Program-made: the position numbers and the translations under genes | Assembly (NCBI GenBank): GCA_018136815.1 | Contig: CM030936.1 | Span: 5,789,685 to 5,853,684 of the forward strand | Direction: 5' to 3' | From: Isochrysis galbana | Taxonomy: Eukaryota; Haptophyta; Isochrysidales; Isochrysidaceae | Length of the DNA stretch: 64,000 bases | In this document: positions 50,306-60,770 of the stretch, piece after piece | How the letters are laid out: the number at the start of each line of letters is the position of its first letter | Position numbering within the stretch: the stretch's first letter is position 1 | The notes under the pieces: model-generated | Databases searched by the model: none | What the model saw: the letters and a program-made list of their open reading frames with translations, nothing else | Told to the model about the DNA's origin: nothing

Positions 50306-52954
50306 TCGCCATCGCTCCAGCTACACCGACGTAGGTGCGGCTGCGAAGAGCGCCACGATGCGGTGAGGGAGAGAGGTTAGCCATGGCCGACTCACGGCCA
50401 TCCACGACGCAGGTTGGCTGGAGGGGCGGCAGCCCTTTGGTGAGATACAACCCGGTGGCTTTCTGGTGTCCAGTGCCGTGCTCCCAGGGTTGGACGAATT
50501 GGGTCGGGGTCAACCCTCCGACTAAATAAACGGCGAGCTTCCGCATGCATCCGAGGGTTCTCAACCGCTACAAACGGAGCAGTGGCGGAGGCCATTGACT
50601 TGAAGACGCGGGCGCCCGACTCAAGAGCGGCATGACGGCCGGGTTCTTGGGAGAGCCATTGACTGCTGACGGCGGAGAGGTACGTGCAGGGCGGGTGGGC
50701 GATGACCAAGTCCCAACCTAGGTTTTGGACATGAAGCGCGTCGCCTTCGAAGTGGGGCACGTAGTCGATCTCGGAAGGATACAAATCGCACGTAGCTACA
50801 TCAGCTCCGGCGAGTAGGCGGATAAAGGGGTTCGGTTCTTTACCCCAATTTCTACATTGTACCCCAAACTTGCAGCAATGGGATGGAGCACTTATTTAGT
50901 GGTGGAGGCTAAGAAATTTGATTCATAGGTCTATTATGATGTGATCTACAATACCTCTACGGGCATCAACGCCCAACTCGCTCGTCACGCACGATTTTAA
51001 AGCAACATTTTGAACTCCACTTGGACACGGACGTCTCCCCGGGGTATGGAACGCTACAACACAAAATTGCACACCGCTCGCCACATCAGCGGAAAGAGGC
51101 AGCGCCCCTCGCTGGACTGCACCCAACAAGTCATACAAGCACACTCCAGCCAAATCACACACCTGAAACGCCGCCAAACTTGCCCCCCAACACACCCAAA
51201 TACACAGATCGCAGGGCCTTGTCGTTGCTACGAGTACAGATACGCATTGCGGACCTGCGAGCGATGGGGACGCGTGGGAAGGGTAAATTTGACCGGACCT
51301 CTTGGGATATACCCATATATGACCACGGGAGCGGGTTTGGTGAAGTGGCAACGCGCGATGCGCCGCAGAGGGTGCAGGACGGCGCAGCGTCCACACGGCA
51401 ATCCCCCGCTCTGGAGAGGGAAATGGGCCTGAGGGCAGGTGGACGCGCGCGTACCGCGGAAAAGTGGGTGGGTTGGGCGCACCTATGCATCTTCTGGCCA
51501 TGTGCCCCGAGTTTGGAGGTTTCTCCCACGGGTTCAACCGCGGGAGCAAAAAGGGGTACTGGCCCCAACCCAGCCATGGCGGCGCTGCGAGGCCGAAATC
51601 GGAGGGCCGTCCAATGATGCAGAATTCTGGTATGAGCCGATCAACTTTTCTCGTAAATATTCTTTAACAGTACAATGGTTTTGTTTTTAATTTTGTTTTT
51701 ACCAATTTTTCGAGTCTTAGACCCACATAGCCATTATGGTTGGTCATAGCTCGCACGGCACCCTGAAGCCATGACCCCCTGCGACTATCCTTAGCTGCAT
51801 TTGTAACTCTTGACAGGCATGGCAACCCTAATTTGCTCACAAACAGCTGTCTGACGTCAGCTCACTGCGATCAAACAATAGGTACACCATTTCATTCACT
51901 ATCACACTCACCGCAACTCATCTCCTCAACAGGGCAGTCATCCACTTGATCACCATCAATGGAACCGACTGTGCGGCGGCGCTTCGGCCCGCAGAAATTA
52001 CGGCCGTTCTTACCTTTGGGGTACCAATTTGGGCGCTGACGATGCTTCTCGAGACAATCGTAGTACCTCACGACTCCTTTGTGTTTTGTCTCCGGAGGAC
52101 AGAGAGGGACAAGGCTATGAGGCGCTACCGAGCAATCTGAGCAAGCCCAGATTGTGTTCTTGCGGTCACATATGATGCACCGCTGCTGCTTGCCGCCCAC
52201 GTAGCCATCGAGCATTTTGAACTTGGTGAGGTAGTGCGAGCAACCATCGGACGAGTACAGTGATGATGAGCAAGTTGAAGTTAGTGACGATGCGCGCGCG
52301 TTCGAAGGCGTTGAACTTGGTGAGGGTGCTCGAGGAGGTGGTCCAGCAGGCGTGTCGGACATCGCCCGACGAGGGCGACGGAGCCTCCGAGTGGGAAGGG
52401 GGGGGAGCGATGGAGGGAGTCTTCTCGAATGGCCCCACTTTGGGTGATTGTGGCTCGGCCCAATGGCGGGCACCGAACCTTGTCGGCCCAGGGTAGTCGG
52501 GGGGGGGGGGGGGGAGGGGCCTCGCACCAATTTGGTGGCGTCGTCAGCCACCGTTGCGGCAGGAAAGGGGCCATGGCGCGAGGGACTGTTAGAGGGGTAC
52601 CGCCATGCTCGATCCGTACCCCACTGGGGTACATTGTAAGGCAAAACATTTTAACCGTAGGAACATGGAGGAGACGACGCCGCTCGTCTCGCCAACGACG
52701 AGAACGCGTGGTGCGTGACAACCAGACGTCAGCCCGTCTTGGACTCGTTGATTCATCTTCGTGAGCTCAGCGCAAAGCTCATCGAAGTGCTTGGGTAGCG
52801 CGGCGGCAGGCGAGGCTAAGGTGCCACTGCACGGCCGGCGAAGCTCTTGGGCTGCCTCCGTGAGGTGCCGAGGTAATACCACCGCAGAGCCGCTCGCTCG
52901 TGCACGAAGAGAGGCGAGAGCGTGGAGAGCGGGTGACGGGGTATCATCGCGGGT
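50306..52954 (-). mobile_element. Isolated copy of the chromovirus methyltransferase segment, split by a DNA transposon
   Basis: 50306-50817 and 52658-52954 on the minus strand together match chromovirus positions 13539-14340 (about 800 bp), i.e. little more than the methyltransferase-like domain. No gag, protease, RT or LTR sequence accompanies it. GGGTCGCC occurs at both outer edges (50303-50310 and 52951-52958), either a duplication or microhomology. It is a broken fossil piece; similarity to the full element is high, so it is not ancient. Confidence 0.85.
50818..52657 (-). mobile_element. DNA transposon with imperfect TIRs and a Cys/His-rich C-terminal transposase piece
   Basis: Inserted in the methyltransferase fragment; the uninterrupted chromovirus sequence gives the empty site, so the target duplication is TAG or GTAG (left 50814-50817, right 52657-52660). 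Ends are imperfect inverted repeats: CGGATAAAGGGGTTCGG versus CGGTTAAAATGTTTTGCC, with an inner box TACATTGTACCCC / TACAATGTACCCC. On the minus strand, down to a stop at 51892, a frame carries CIICDRKNTIWACSDCSV, LCPPETKHKG and CLEKH, a Cys/His zinc-module like the C-terminal domain of piggyBac-type transposases. No catalytic DDD core was recognised, and the duplication is not TTAA, so the superfamily is unsettled. 1.84 kb, presumably non-autonomous. Confidence 0.75.
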
Positions 52955-53115
52955 CGCCGCACTACCTGCAGCACGGGATTGGGAGACGAGGCGCGGAGTG
53001 AGAAGGAAGGGGGCAGATGGGAAGGCAGACACGCGTGTGCACAGGCGCAGGCGTGGCTATTCACCTGCGTGCTTAAATCTGCGTAGGGTGATGAGAACAG
53101 CTTCCTCGCCACTCA

Positions 53116-53490
53116 TCACATGGCGACCACGTAGATGCATGCCTGCGGAGGCATGTCCAACGCGTCCACGAAGCGTCGCAGGTCGACGAGGCGCACGCCA
53201 AAGCGCGCGTAGACGTCGCGCATGAGCACGCCGTCGCCGCCGCCAGCTGCTGCAGCCTCCCGCTCCAGCCTTGCGATGGAGAGCCGCTCGGGCCCTATGC
53301 GAGACCGCGTCGTCCGCATGAGCACCTCCGCTGCCACCGCCATAAAGGCGAGTTCCCAGAAGTCATCTGTGGCGGCGTCCGGCCCGTCGCGAGCCCTCTT
53401 GCGCGCCCTGGCTCTCCGCTCCTCCAGCGCCAGAAACATGGCCAGTCTGCAGTCCTCCAGCTCTCGCGCCGTGAAGGGCCGGGTGGGCAT
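53116..53490 (-). CDS. Small hypothetical protein
   Basis: A 124-residue single frame from ATG 53490. It is Ala/Arg-rich and predicted helical (LEDCRLAMFLALEERRARAR, FWELAFMAVAAEVLMRTTRS), with a C-terminal part (LMRDVYARFGVRLVDLRRFV) that looks like a folded helical domain. No family is recognised. The strand composition could produce it by chance, but the balanced hydrophobic pattern argues mildly for a real gene or a fragment of one. Confidence 0.4.
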   Translation of the reverse strand: MPTRPFTARELEDCRLAMFLALEERRARARKRARDGPDAATDDFWELAFMAVAAEVLMRTTRSRIGPERLSIARLEREAAAAGGGDGVLMRDVYARFGVRLVDLRRFVDALDMPPQACIYVVAM

Positions 53491-53942
53491 CGCTGGCCAG
53501 CGCGCTCTGGCGGCGCGAGATTGGTTGAGGAGCCCTCTGTTGGGTCTCCGCCGTCTGATTTGGTCTTTTGCAAGAGCGACTCAACAGCGACTCAACGGGG
53601 AATCAAGCCTGTTGACTCGGCCACTCTTGAGTACCCGTTGAGTCGCTGCAAAAACCCTCTATTGACACTTGTATACCACCAAGTTGTCCAATATGCAATA
53701 TGCTATGTCCACCCATAGTATACGCCACTACTCACCACGAGCTGTTTATCCTCGGTTGCTTGCTGCACGGGGACAAAGCAAAGCCCTGTGCCCTGTCCGC
53801 AACACCTACTGTATCCCTAGAGTGCAAAGTGCAGGTTGCCACGGAGAATCTGAAGAATGTCGACAGTTCGTTTGTTCTCAATAAGGCATGAAACAAGCAT
53901 TACCCCGGCAGCCATCTGATTAGTGGGCGTCGTGTCCTCTTT
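53491..53942. other. Spacer, no gene seen
   Basis: Includes a CAACAGCGACTCAACGGG-type repeat pair near 53580-53640 (GACTCAAC three times). Otherwise unremarkable. Confidence 0.4.
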
Positions 53943-54632
53943 CTACTCGTCTTCTTCTTCCGTCGTTGGCATGGCAGTCGCCGGCGTAGCGCGGAGGCGA
54001 ATGTCAAACACAAGGTCTGGTTGGTTGAAGGCGTTCGGGTTCTGGTACAAGTTCTTGAAGCGCAAGTACGAGTTGACCTTTTCGTTATTCGGGTCAAGCC
54101 ACACAAAGTCAGGCGGGACCGGCCCTAGCTCGCGTACGTCAGTCTGCCAAAGCCTGTCGCTATCCATTGTAGTCTGCGTGCCGTACCCGAGTGACATTGG
54201 GATGATGACGCGGCGGGCGCCGCCGGGAAGCATCGGTGGCACTCCAGAGCCCCCAGCAACAGCCTGCTCAAGCCCTGTGATAACAGTTCCGTCTCCGATC
54301 GTCCACGTGAATGGCTCTCCTGCCTGGACGGTCGAATGGATCTTCGAGCCACCTCGACGCGTCATGATGTAGTCAATGCTCACGCGCTCTCCCGCCCTGA
54401 ACGCTGCGCCAGAACCTGGCTTGAGGTCGGCCCACCGCAAACCGCTCTCAGCCACCGAGAAGTCTATCTGCGGCTTGGCGCCCACGGCGGTATGCGGAGT
54501 AAGGACGAGGGCGGCGGCAGCAGCGACGGTCTGGCCCACAACAGCGCGCCGCCCAACCGGCGCGCCCGCCGCGGACGCCTCGCCCACCAGCGCCCAGAGA
54601 GTCAGAAGTGCGCAGCTCCTCGTCGGCGACAT
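53943..54632 (-). CDS. FKBP-type peptidyl-prolyl isomerase, probably thylakoid-lumen targeted
   Basis: A single exon of 229 residues from ATG 54632. The N-terminus has a signal peptide (SCALLTLWALVGEASA) and then a second hydrophobic stretch preceded by twin arginines (GRRAVVGQTVAAAAALVL ... AVGA), the bipartite layout of Tat-routed lumen proteins in secondary plastids. The FKBP core is recognisable: GLRWADLKPGSG, AGERVSIDYIMT, FTWTIGDGTVITGLEQAVAG and ARRVIIPMSLGYGT, then a long insertion and a final strand LVFDIRLRAT. FKBPs catalyse cis-trans isomerisation of prolyl bonds; the expanded loop and position match plant lumenal FKBP16-18-type proteins. Catalytic competence is not certain because several pocket residues differ. 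Confidence 0.88.
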   Translation of the reverse strand: MSPTRSCALLTLWALVGEASAAGAPVGRRAVVGQTVAAAAALVLTPHTAVGAKPQIDFSVAESGLRWADLKPGSGAAFRAGERVSIDYIMTRRGGSKIHSTVQAGEPFTWTIGDGTVITGLEQAVAGGSGVPPMLPGGARRVIIPMSLGYGTQTTMDSDRLWQTDVRELGPVPPDFVWLDPNNEKVNSYLRFKNLYQNPNAFNQPDLVFDIRLRATPATAMPTTEEEDE

Positions 54633-54860
54633 GCAAAGATGAAGAGAGTGAAGCTGAAAGGGTGGTAAAAATAATCCCGTACTCCGTACCTAGCTAATTC
54701 CTGGCACAATTGTTGTCTTGTTGTCCCCCTCAGTATTTTTTGCCCCTTGAGGCTTTAGGTTGGCTCCGGCCAGAATTTCGAATTTTTTGTGAAATTTGGA
54801 TGAATCTAGGCGATCCTACTAAAAAAGAAATTTGACCGAAATTTGGGTGCGGAAGCCTCG

Positions 54861-54921
54861 AAATTTTGTCGCGCAGGCGCATGGCCACGGGGGAGGCGAG
54901 AATATTAAAAGGTTTTTTTTT
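54861..54921 (-). mobile_element. Short LINE-head fragment
   Basis: Minus strand: A9, CCTTTTAATATTCTCGCC and about 30 bp more matching the head of the LINE and the 41-kb retroposon; the match fades beyond. 54720-54840 has AATTTCG/CGAAATT inverted boxes of unknown origin. Confidence 0.6.
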
Positions 54922-55443
54922 CAGAGGCTGGGCGCGTTGTTGTCGCTGTCGCTCGAACATGCTCCCTCTGCTGTCTCACCCTGCTGCGTTTCCTCGTGCT
55001 GTTCGTCCGTCTCGACTCCGGCTGATTCCAGACGCGTGCGCTCCCTGCCGATCTTGTAGAAGAAGACAGCCAGCACTGTGCGAGCACCCACCACACCATC
55101 TAGTGCCTCCTCTTCTCTAGGCGCCGCCCTCGCTTCCCAAAGGCTCTCTCACATTTCAGTTTTGGAACGGAGGTAGTACTAGAAATAGTTTCGTCATCGT
55201 TCTCCTGGCGGACCACGCATAAAGTACACGAAACATCCATTAAAAATGTACCTAAACACCCATGAAACATATACCGGAAATATCCACTATCCACCCACTC
55301 ATCCCAGCTGTGCGCACGCCTCCCTCCCCCCTCCTCTCGTCTCGTCTCGTCTCATCTCCTCTCCTCTCTGCGTCCCCCGTCCTTGCTGACTACTTCCTCT
55401 CTCTCTCTCGTCTCCCTCCTTCCTCCCGCCCGGCTGCCCCTCG
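54922..55443 (+). promoter_or_regulatory. Upstream region of the DUF1350 gene with CT-rich end
   Basis: 55310-55440 is CT-rich on the coding strand (CTCGTCTCGTCTCGTCTCAT, CTCTCTCTCTCGTCTCCC) and ends at the ATG. 54922-55310 shows no gene. Confidence 0.45.
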
Positions 55444-56606
55444 ATGGGCGGCAGCGCGGGCTCGGCGCTGCGTGTGCTGCTCCCCTTGCTGCTCTGTTGC
55501 CCCGCCGCAGCCAAGGGTGGCGCGCTCACCGTGCTGGGCGGCGCGATCGAATCGGCGGCTGCCGTCGACACGCCACGTGGCTGGAGGCAGCTCGAGGGCG
55601 GCAGCTGGCTACGCACGCCGCGCTCTGCGTTCCCGTGGGGAGCTGTCCATTTCATTGGTGGCGCCGCTCTCGGGGCCGCGCCCCAGCTCGTGTACGACCG
55701 GCTGCTCACGGAGATTGCCGAGCGTGCTCAGGTCGCTGTTATTGCCACGCCCTACACGCCTGAGCAGGATCACAATCGGCTGGCGCAGCAGGTGTGAGGC
55801 ACATGCTTTCTCTCGACCCACCGGCCCCCTCGTCTTCTCTACCCTCGCGAATGAACGCGTTTCGCCGGAGTTGTGGGGGTCTGACCATGTACTCTCATAC
55901 ATTCTGTGTGCAGGTCAAGCGCAGCTTTGAGGACGCATGTGCTGCATGCGAGGCTGAGGGGCTTGGTCCGTGGCCCGTCGAGCGTGTGGTGCGGCTTGGA
56001 CACTCGCTCGGAGGTAAGTTATGTGCGATTCTCTCCTGCGAGGGTGGCGGTGAGCGTGTTGGCACGCTCGCCTTCAACAATTTCGGTGTGGAGGACTCGA
56101 TTGCAATTGCAACCGACATCTTGCAGCGTCTAGGCGGTGCTGGGTCTCGAGATAAAGAGGTTGCTGACGCCATCCGAACGGCTTTCAGCTTCGCGCAGGC
56201 GTTTGGCCGCGCCCAAGGGGTCTCAGTGGACTTTGTGCCATCGCCAGATGAGCTCAACTTGAGGATCGCTGAAAGCTATTCGGCCGCTGAGACAGCGGTG
56301 TGGAATTTTGAGGAGGACGCCCTAGACTCGAGCCCGCAGTTCCTGGCAGCACTCCCCACCAGCGCGCTGCGAACAGCTGCCACGCTCCCCGGGCCGCACA
56401 CAGCCCCAGTCCTGCTTCAGCTGTCGGGAGCGGACTTGGGGGCGCCCCTGGGCGCTATCTTTGGTGATCGTACTCTCTCCCTCGGCGATGAAGAGCTCGT
56501 CGAGCAAATTGCGGAGGAGGTTGCTGCATGGGTCTGGCCGTCAGGAGTGCGGCGCGCGAAGATGCCGGTTCTACCGCCATCGGAGCAGACAAGCGCTGCC
56601 CCGTAG
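55444..56606 (+). CDS. DUF1350 family protein (alpha/beta-hydrolase-like, plastid type)
   Basis: Two exons, phase 0: join(55444..55791, 55914..56606), 346 residues. An N-terminal signal peptide (LRVLLPLLLCCPAAA) suits routing to a secondary plastid or the secretory path. The family hallmarks are plain: VHFIGGAALGAAPQLVYDRL, VIATPYTPEQDHNRLAQQ, GHSLGGKLCAIL (nucleophile-elbow-like GHSLG) and LAFNNFGVEDSIAIA. DUF1350 is widespread in cyanobacteria and photosynthetic eukaryotes; the fold is hydrolase-like but no reaction is established. A GGTAAGT at about 56012 looks like a donor, but it lies within the conserved GHSLGGKL stretch and the frame stays open, so it is read through. Confidence 0.9.
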
Positions 56607-57735
56607 AGGGGCATTGCAGTCACATTATAAGTAGCAGTATAAGTCGGTTTCTTTTTTGTTGGGATGGGTCGGTTGGGGGTGGCCTAGGTTTGCATAGTAT
56701 TTTGCAAATAGTATTGGTGGGCACACTCAACTAAGTTTATACTTGGTTGCGATGGAGCGCGCCGGCGCGACTCTACTCCCCACCAGGCCCCCCGCCGAGG
56801 GCGGCCCACCCAGTCCCCTCGGACCAGTCGCTGGCGGAGCGCGACCGCGTCCGCCGTCTGAGGCCGAGCAGGTGCGCGCGACCCCGGCCATACCACACAC
56901 AGCAGCCATGCTCGCCCCCCACATGGGGGGCAGCAGGCTGCAGAACACAGGAGGTCAACAACAGGTGGAGAGCGACGTCAACCGATTGGCCACGCCTTAT
57001 GGCTGGCAGAGGCCCCTCCGCCTTGGCGAGGCGAGAACCCGAGAAGCCGGGAAGCCGTTCGCAATCACCATCACACCATCACCCACAGATGGAAAAGCGT
57101 TCAATCACCATCATCCCCACAGATGGAAAAGCGTTCAATCACCATCACCCTCTATACATCACTCTACGAGCACAGCCACTTTGTCAGCCGAACGAAGCTT
57201 CGCAAATCGCCCTCAATCACCATCGTCAACAATCAACAATGCGCAGTAAAAGCAAATATGGCCTAACTTTCCTCAAGCCTCAAGAAAAAAAACATTCTTG
57301 AAGGTGCCCGCTAAGCTACTAGTGACACACACTCTCCTGTGCTTCCGACACCATCGCCTATACCCCTATCGCCGCTCCCCCACCCGATACCCCCTCGTTC
57401 CTTTTTCTTCGGTTTTGGGGGGTCGGCGGGTCGGCCCATGTACACTACTTTGGGCCTCGCGCTTGGGGGATGGGAGGGGCAACCTACTTTTATAAGTGGG
57501 GGACAATGGGGGCCTCGCGCCCCCCTCACACCATCGCGGACACCCCCCGGGGTGGGCCCGTACAATCAACCCCAGCCCCTGCCCTTTGGCAGGGGCAGGG
57601 CACTCAACAATCTGGCCCAGACCCTTCGGGGGCGCGGCCCGCGAGCCGCACTCCCACGCCCGCGCTGGGCCTGCCCTCGAGCTGACTCCCCCTCTGTCCC
57701 TGGTCGCCAGGCATACAGGTGTCTCTGGGCGGCTC
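56607..57735. other. Repeat-rich spacer
   Basis: 56727-56748 carries CAACTAAGTTTATACTTGG, a variant of the palindrome at 31182. 56750-57000 reads MERAGATLLP-like sequence resembling the LINE leader MERAPLPSS, a possible LINE scrap. 57070-57150 has a tandem repeat of GATGGAAAAGCGTTCAATCA. No host gene. Confidence 0.4.
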
Positions 57736-57736
57736 A

Positions 57737-57915
57737 GGCGGCTTGCCTTCATTTGGTCTCCTTTCCCTCAGGGTTTCTTCCCCTCCCTGTGGGGACTCTC
57801 ACCCTACCATGAGCCCCCCCGCGAGCACCCCCAAGGAGAGGCCCAGGAGCACCCCGTACGCGACCAGAACGGCGTCGCCTTGGCTCGGTATGAGGGCGCG
57901 CCCCGAGAGGGCCTC
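57737..57915 (-). pseudogene. Third copy of the cytochrome b561 3' end
   Basis: Minus strand from about 57915: EALSGRALIPSQGDAVLVAY then GVLLGLSLGVLAGGLMVG and stop (57799-57801), followed by the same 3' UTR piece down to GGCAAGCCGCC at 57737. Upstream of the ALSG motif it is unrelated (SSSPRDVHQRHHNESLSK). A gene fragment, not a working protein. Confidence 0.75.
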
Positions 57916-58165
57916 CTTCGACAAGGATTCATTGTGGTGACGTTGGTGAACATCTCGAGGAGACGAGGAGAAAAATAAGTCGTTAGAGCTAGCATTCTCG
58001 GAGCTCTTCCCGGTCCTCCCACCGAGTTTCACTCCTGGACATGCCTCTTTGAATTTACGAGAGAAAAAAGCGCGCGCGCGCCGCCGCGCGCATTCTGTCA
58101 GATTGACCCCTCGCGCGAGCGGTGGGAGGGGGAAAGCGCGCGCACGCGCGCAGTGGGGGGAGGGA

Positions 58166-58451
58166 ATGACGTGCGCTACCGGGCAGCCCTTCGCGGTGCG
58201 CGCGCGCGGCCTCGCCTTCACGCAGTGCCTCCACGAGGGCGCCGACACCATCGGCGACTACGTGCGCAAGCACGGGCGATGGACGGGCTGCGACACCCTC
58301 GCGAGCACGTGGGAGAGGCCGGAGGGCCCGAGGCCGGGTGGCCCCTATGGGCACCACATCCACCTCATCACAACGTACAAACTCTCCAGAGAAACCCCCT
58401 CATACACAGCACGCCGCACACATGAGGCACGAGCATACAACCCCCTTGAGG
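58166..58451 (+). pseudogene. Possible FkbM-type methyltransferase N-terminal fragment
   Basis: An open stretch from ATG 58166: FTQCLHEGADTIGDYVRKHG then RWTGCDTLAST resembles the entry segment (GDxIG...hG.we) of FkbM-like methyltransferases. There is no SAM-binding motif, and the frame runs into the hAT-like element at 58460. Weak assignment; it may be another captured gene piece. Confidence 0.3.
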
Positions 58452-58459
58452 AGGACCAG

Positions 58460-59295
58460 TAGGCCCAGGTAGAAATATGCAGTTTTTGTTACCCAAATAT
58501 GCAGAGAAAATATGCAAAAAATATGCAGCGCGTCACCCAAATATGCAAAAAATATGCAGTACATATTTTATATGTGTAGGCACGAGACACGTGCGAATTG
58601 CCAATCAATCAATAGTATGGGAGTGGAGAGACAGAGAGAGAGCATTATTGAGGTAGGTAGAGGTAGATAGCACACGCACACACACATGCTCACATGCTCA
58701 CAAAGCTAACACATGAGCACACTCAGGCTTTGCTACTCACGCTCCACGCTCCCGCTGGCGCTGATTGCGATTGAAGCGCAACATCAAAGAGGCGCACACT
58801 TGGTCCCCAAGGGAGCTGTCCCTCACAGATGGAAACATGTGTGCTAGCAATGAAAACACACGCTCACATACCGATGACGCCGGACATGCACGCTCGCGTG
58901 CGCGTGCAAGATGGTCCACATCAATGTGGATGCCCATCCCGCAACGCAGTGCGGCGCGAGCGCGGCGCGAGCGATCTGAGGGGTGAGACGAGACATTTCA
59001 GCGCGTGGGGGGCGGGGGGGAGGCGCTTCGGGGCAGGCAGAGAGGGGGGAGAGGGGAGAGGGAGAGGGGCCACTCACCCATGAGGCACGAGACGCCCGGC
59101 AACGGGGGGGTGATGTTAAATACCAAGGGGGGGGGCTCCCCTCTCTCCCAATACCAAGGGGGGAGGGCTCCCCTCTCTCCCGCTCCACTTCTACCCAAAT
59201 ATGCAAAAATATGCAAACGTGTGTCGACATATGCAGATCTGACAAATCTACCCAAATATGCAATTGCATATGCTGCATATTTCTACCTGGGCCTA
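58460..59295. mobile_element. hAT-like non-autonomous element with ATATGCA subterminal repeats, 836 bp
   Basis: Perfect 23-bp terminal inverted repeats beginning TAGGCCCAGGTAGAAATATG and a perfect 8-bp target duplication AGGACCAG (58452-58459 and 59296-59303). Both ends hold clusters of AAATATGCA (about eight on the left, seven on the right). No transposase. The middle includes GGGGGGCTCCCCTCTCTCCC-type direct repeats (59125-59180). Confidence 0.9.
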
Positions 59296-59303
59296 AGGAC
59301 CAG

Positions 59304-59739
59304 AGCAAAGTGACACCACCCACAGCCCTCACCCGCACGACACTGAGCACGGACGCCCCACACCACACGGCACAGGAACAAGACTCTGAAGACGACAACA
59401 ACATGGCAGACTCAGACTCCGCCTTCGAACTCTCATTCCACCAAGCCGGAGACATCATAATCCAGGACACGACGGTGTACGCCGCCATCGCCACCCAAGG
59501 AAGGAAGCCGAAAATCAAATCTCCACACGACCTCAGCGCCCCCGTCTTTTCAACTAACAATAAAGGCGCCTTGGTAATGAACACGAATCTATCACTGGTA
59601 GCGAAAGCCCTCAACATAGCAGAGCGTCTTGCCTAACCAAGCGACCCCTAGCCGCTAGTCGCGAGCCGACCAACCGACGACAGACCTTAGGCATAATGAC
59701 CACAGTTGCCTGACGCCCAGCACAAAAACAAACACACAT
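59304..59739 (+). other. Open stretch of uncertain origin
   Basis: Codons from about 59310 to 59636 give a plausible protein piece (SAFELSFHQAGDIIIQDTTV, STNNKGALVMNTNLSL), A-rich in third positions like the LINE RT, then a stop. No family recognised; a LINE-derived segment is the best guess. Confidence 0.3.
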
Positions 59740-59960
59740 CAGCCGGTAGCCCGATGGCACAGGAGGAAGGTGAGAACCAGGCCGTCGAGAATCGGTACAC
59801 ACCGTCTGCCGCTAAAAACCCACTACACCCAGCCCCTAGGTAGAGCACGAGGGGACGAGCCGCAAGGCAGGTGGAGGGGGAGGGAAGGGAAGCGGGCGTG
59901 GCTGCGTAGATACTGTGCAGGGTCGCGCGCGCGGCGAGACTATTAAGAAGTTTTTTTTTT
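59740..59960 (-). mobile_element. LINE-head copy
   Basis: Minus strand from the A10 run at 59951-59960: ACTTCTTAATAGTCTCGCC, then CTCGTGCTCTACCTAGGGGC and CTTCCTCCTGTGCCATCGGG, aligning with the LINE head over about 200 bp. No target duplication identified. Confidence 0.7.
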
Positions 59961-60770
59961 CCTTGAGTTTCCGGCCCCCTTTTGTCTATATCTTTCCCGC
60001 GCGGTCTCTCTTTCCCCCGCGCGTGACGTTTTCCTCCGATGTCCCGAGTACGCTCTGCGCACTCTGCGCCATCGCTCGAGCGCCCCTTGTGCCCCCTCCG
60101 CTTGCTCTTGCTCCCTGTCTCCGCCCCCGTGCTGCAGTGCCCCGTGATGGCCGAGAGTGCGCCCATGTCTTCTGTCTCGTCCCCGCACGCTTCCCCGGCT
60201 CCCCATGGCTCACCCTCCATGCTCCAAGTGGGCCATACACATCTCATGTTACATCCCATCTCCCTCTCACACCCAGCCACACCACAGCCACAGCCTCACT
60301 CCATCCTCCACAAAGTAGTTAGTAGTTTTATGATTTTCTGAATAGTGTCGTTGCTAAGTCCGGTGCTGTTTTTTGTTGTATTAAATGTTTTATTCTTAGG
60401 CGCTCTATCTATCTAGTAATGCTACGAGTTTACTACATTGGCGTCAACACCAATATGACGAATGATAATAAATAAAATCGGGGTGAAAGACACCGACGGT
60501 CCATGCACTCAACACGCGATGTTGTCAAATGGTATGGGAATAAGACTATCCATACTTCTCGCATAATGAATGTCAACGACCTGCACACAAGTGGCTTGCG
60601 GCGGGTATGCGCAATGAGCTAAATCCAAGAGTTTGAGCTCTTGCACGGTGAACTGAAGCGACTTTTACCACTTGGGGCATGCAAGTCGCAGGTTGCGCAA
60701 GAAGAGCAGCCAATTGGAGAGGCATGTCCCGATACACTCGTGTGCATGCCTCAACTCCCATCATTACCCA
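59961..60770. other. Spacer and 3' flank of formin
   Basis: 59980-60310 is CT/CCCC-rich without a gene; 60340-60480 is AT-richer. Formin's 3' UTR should lie just below 60771. Confidence 0.4.

Noticed and set aside
56006-56020. GT donor (GGTAAGT) within the second DUF1350 exon
   Set aside because: It lies in the codons for the conserved GHSLGGKL motif; the frame continues open and matches the family beyond it.
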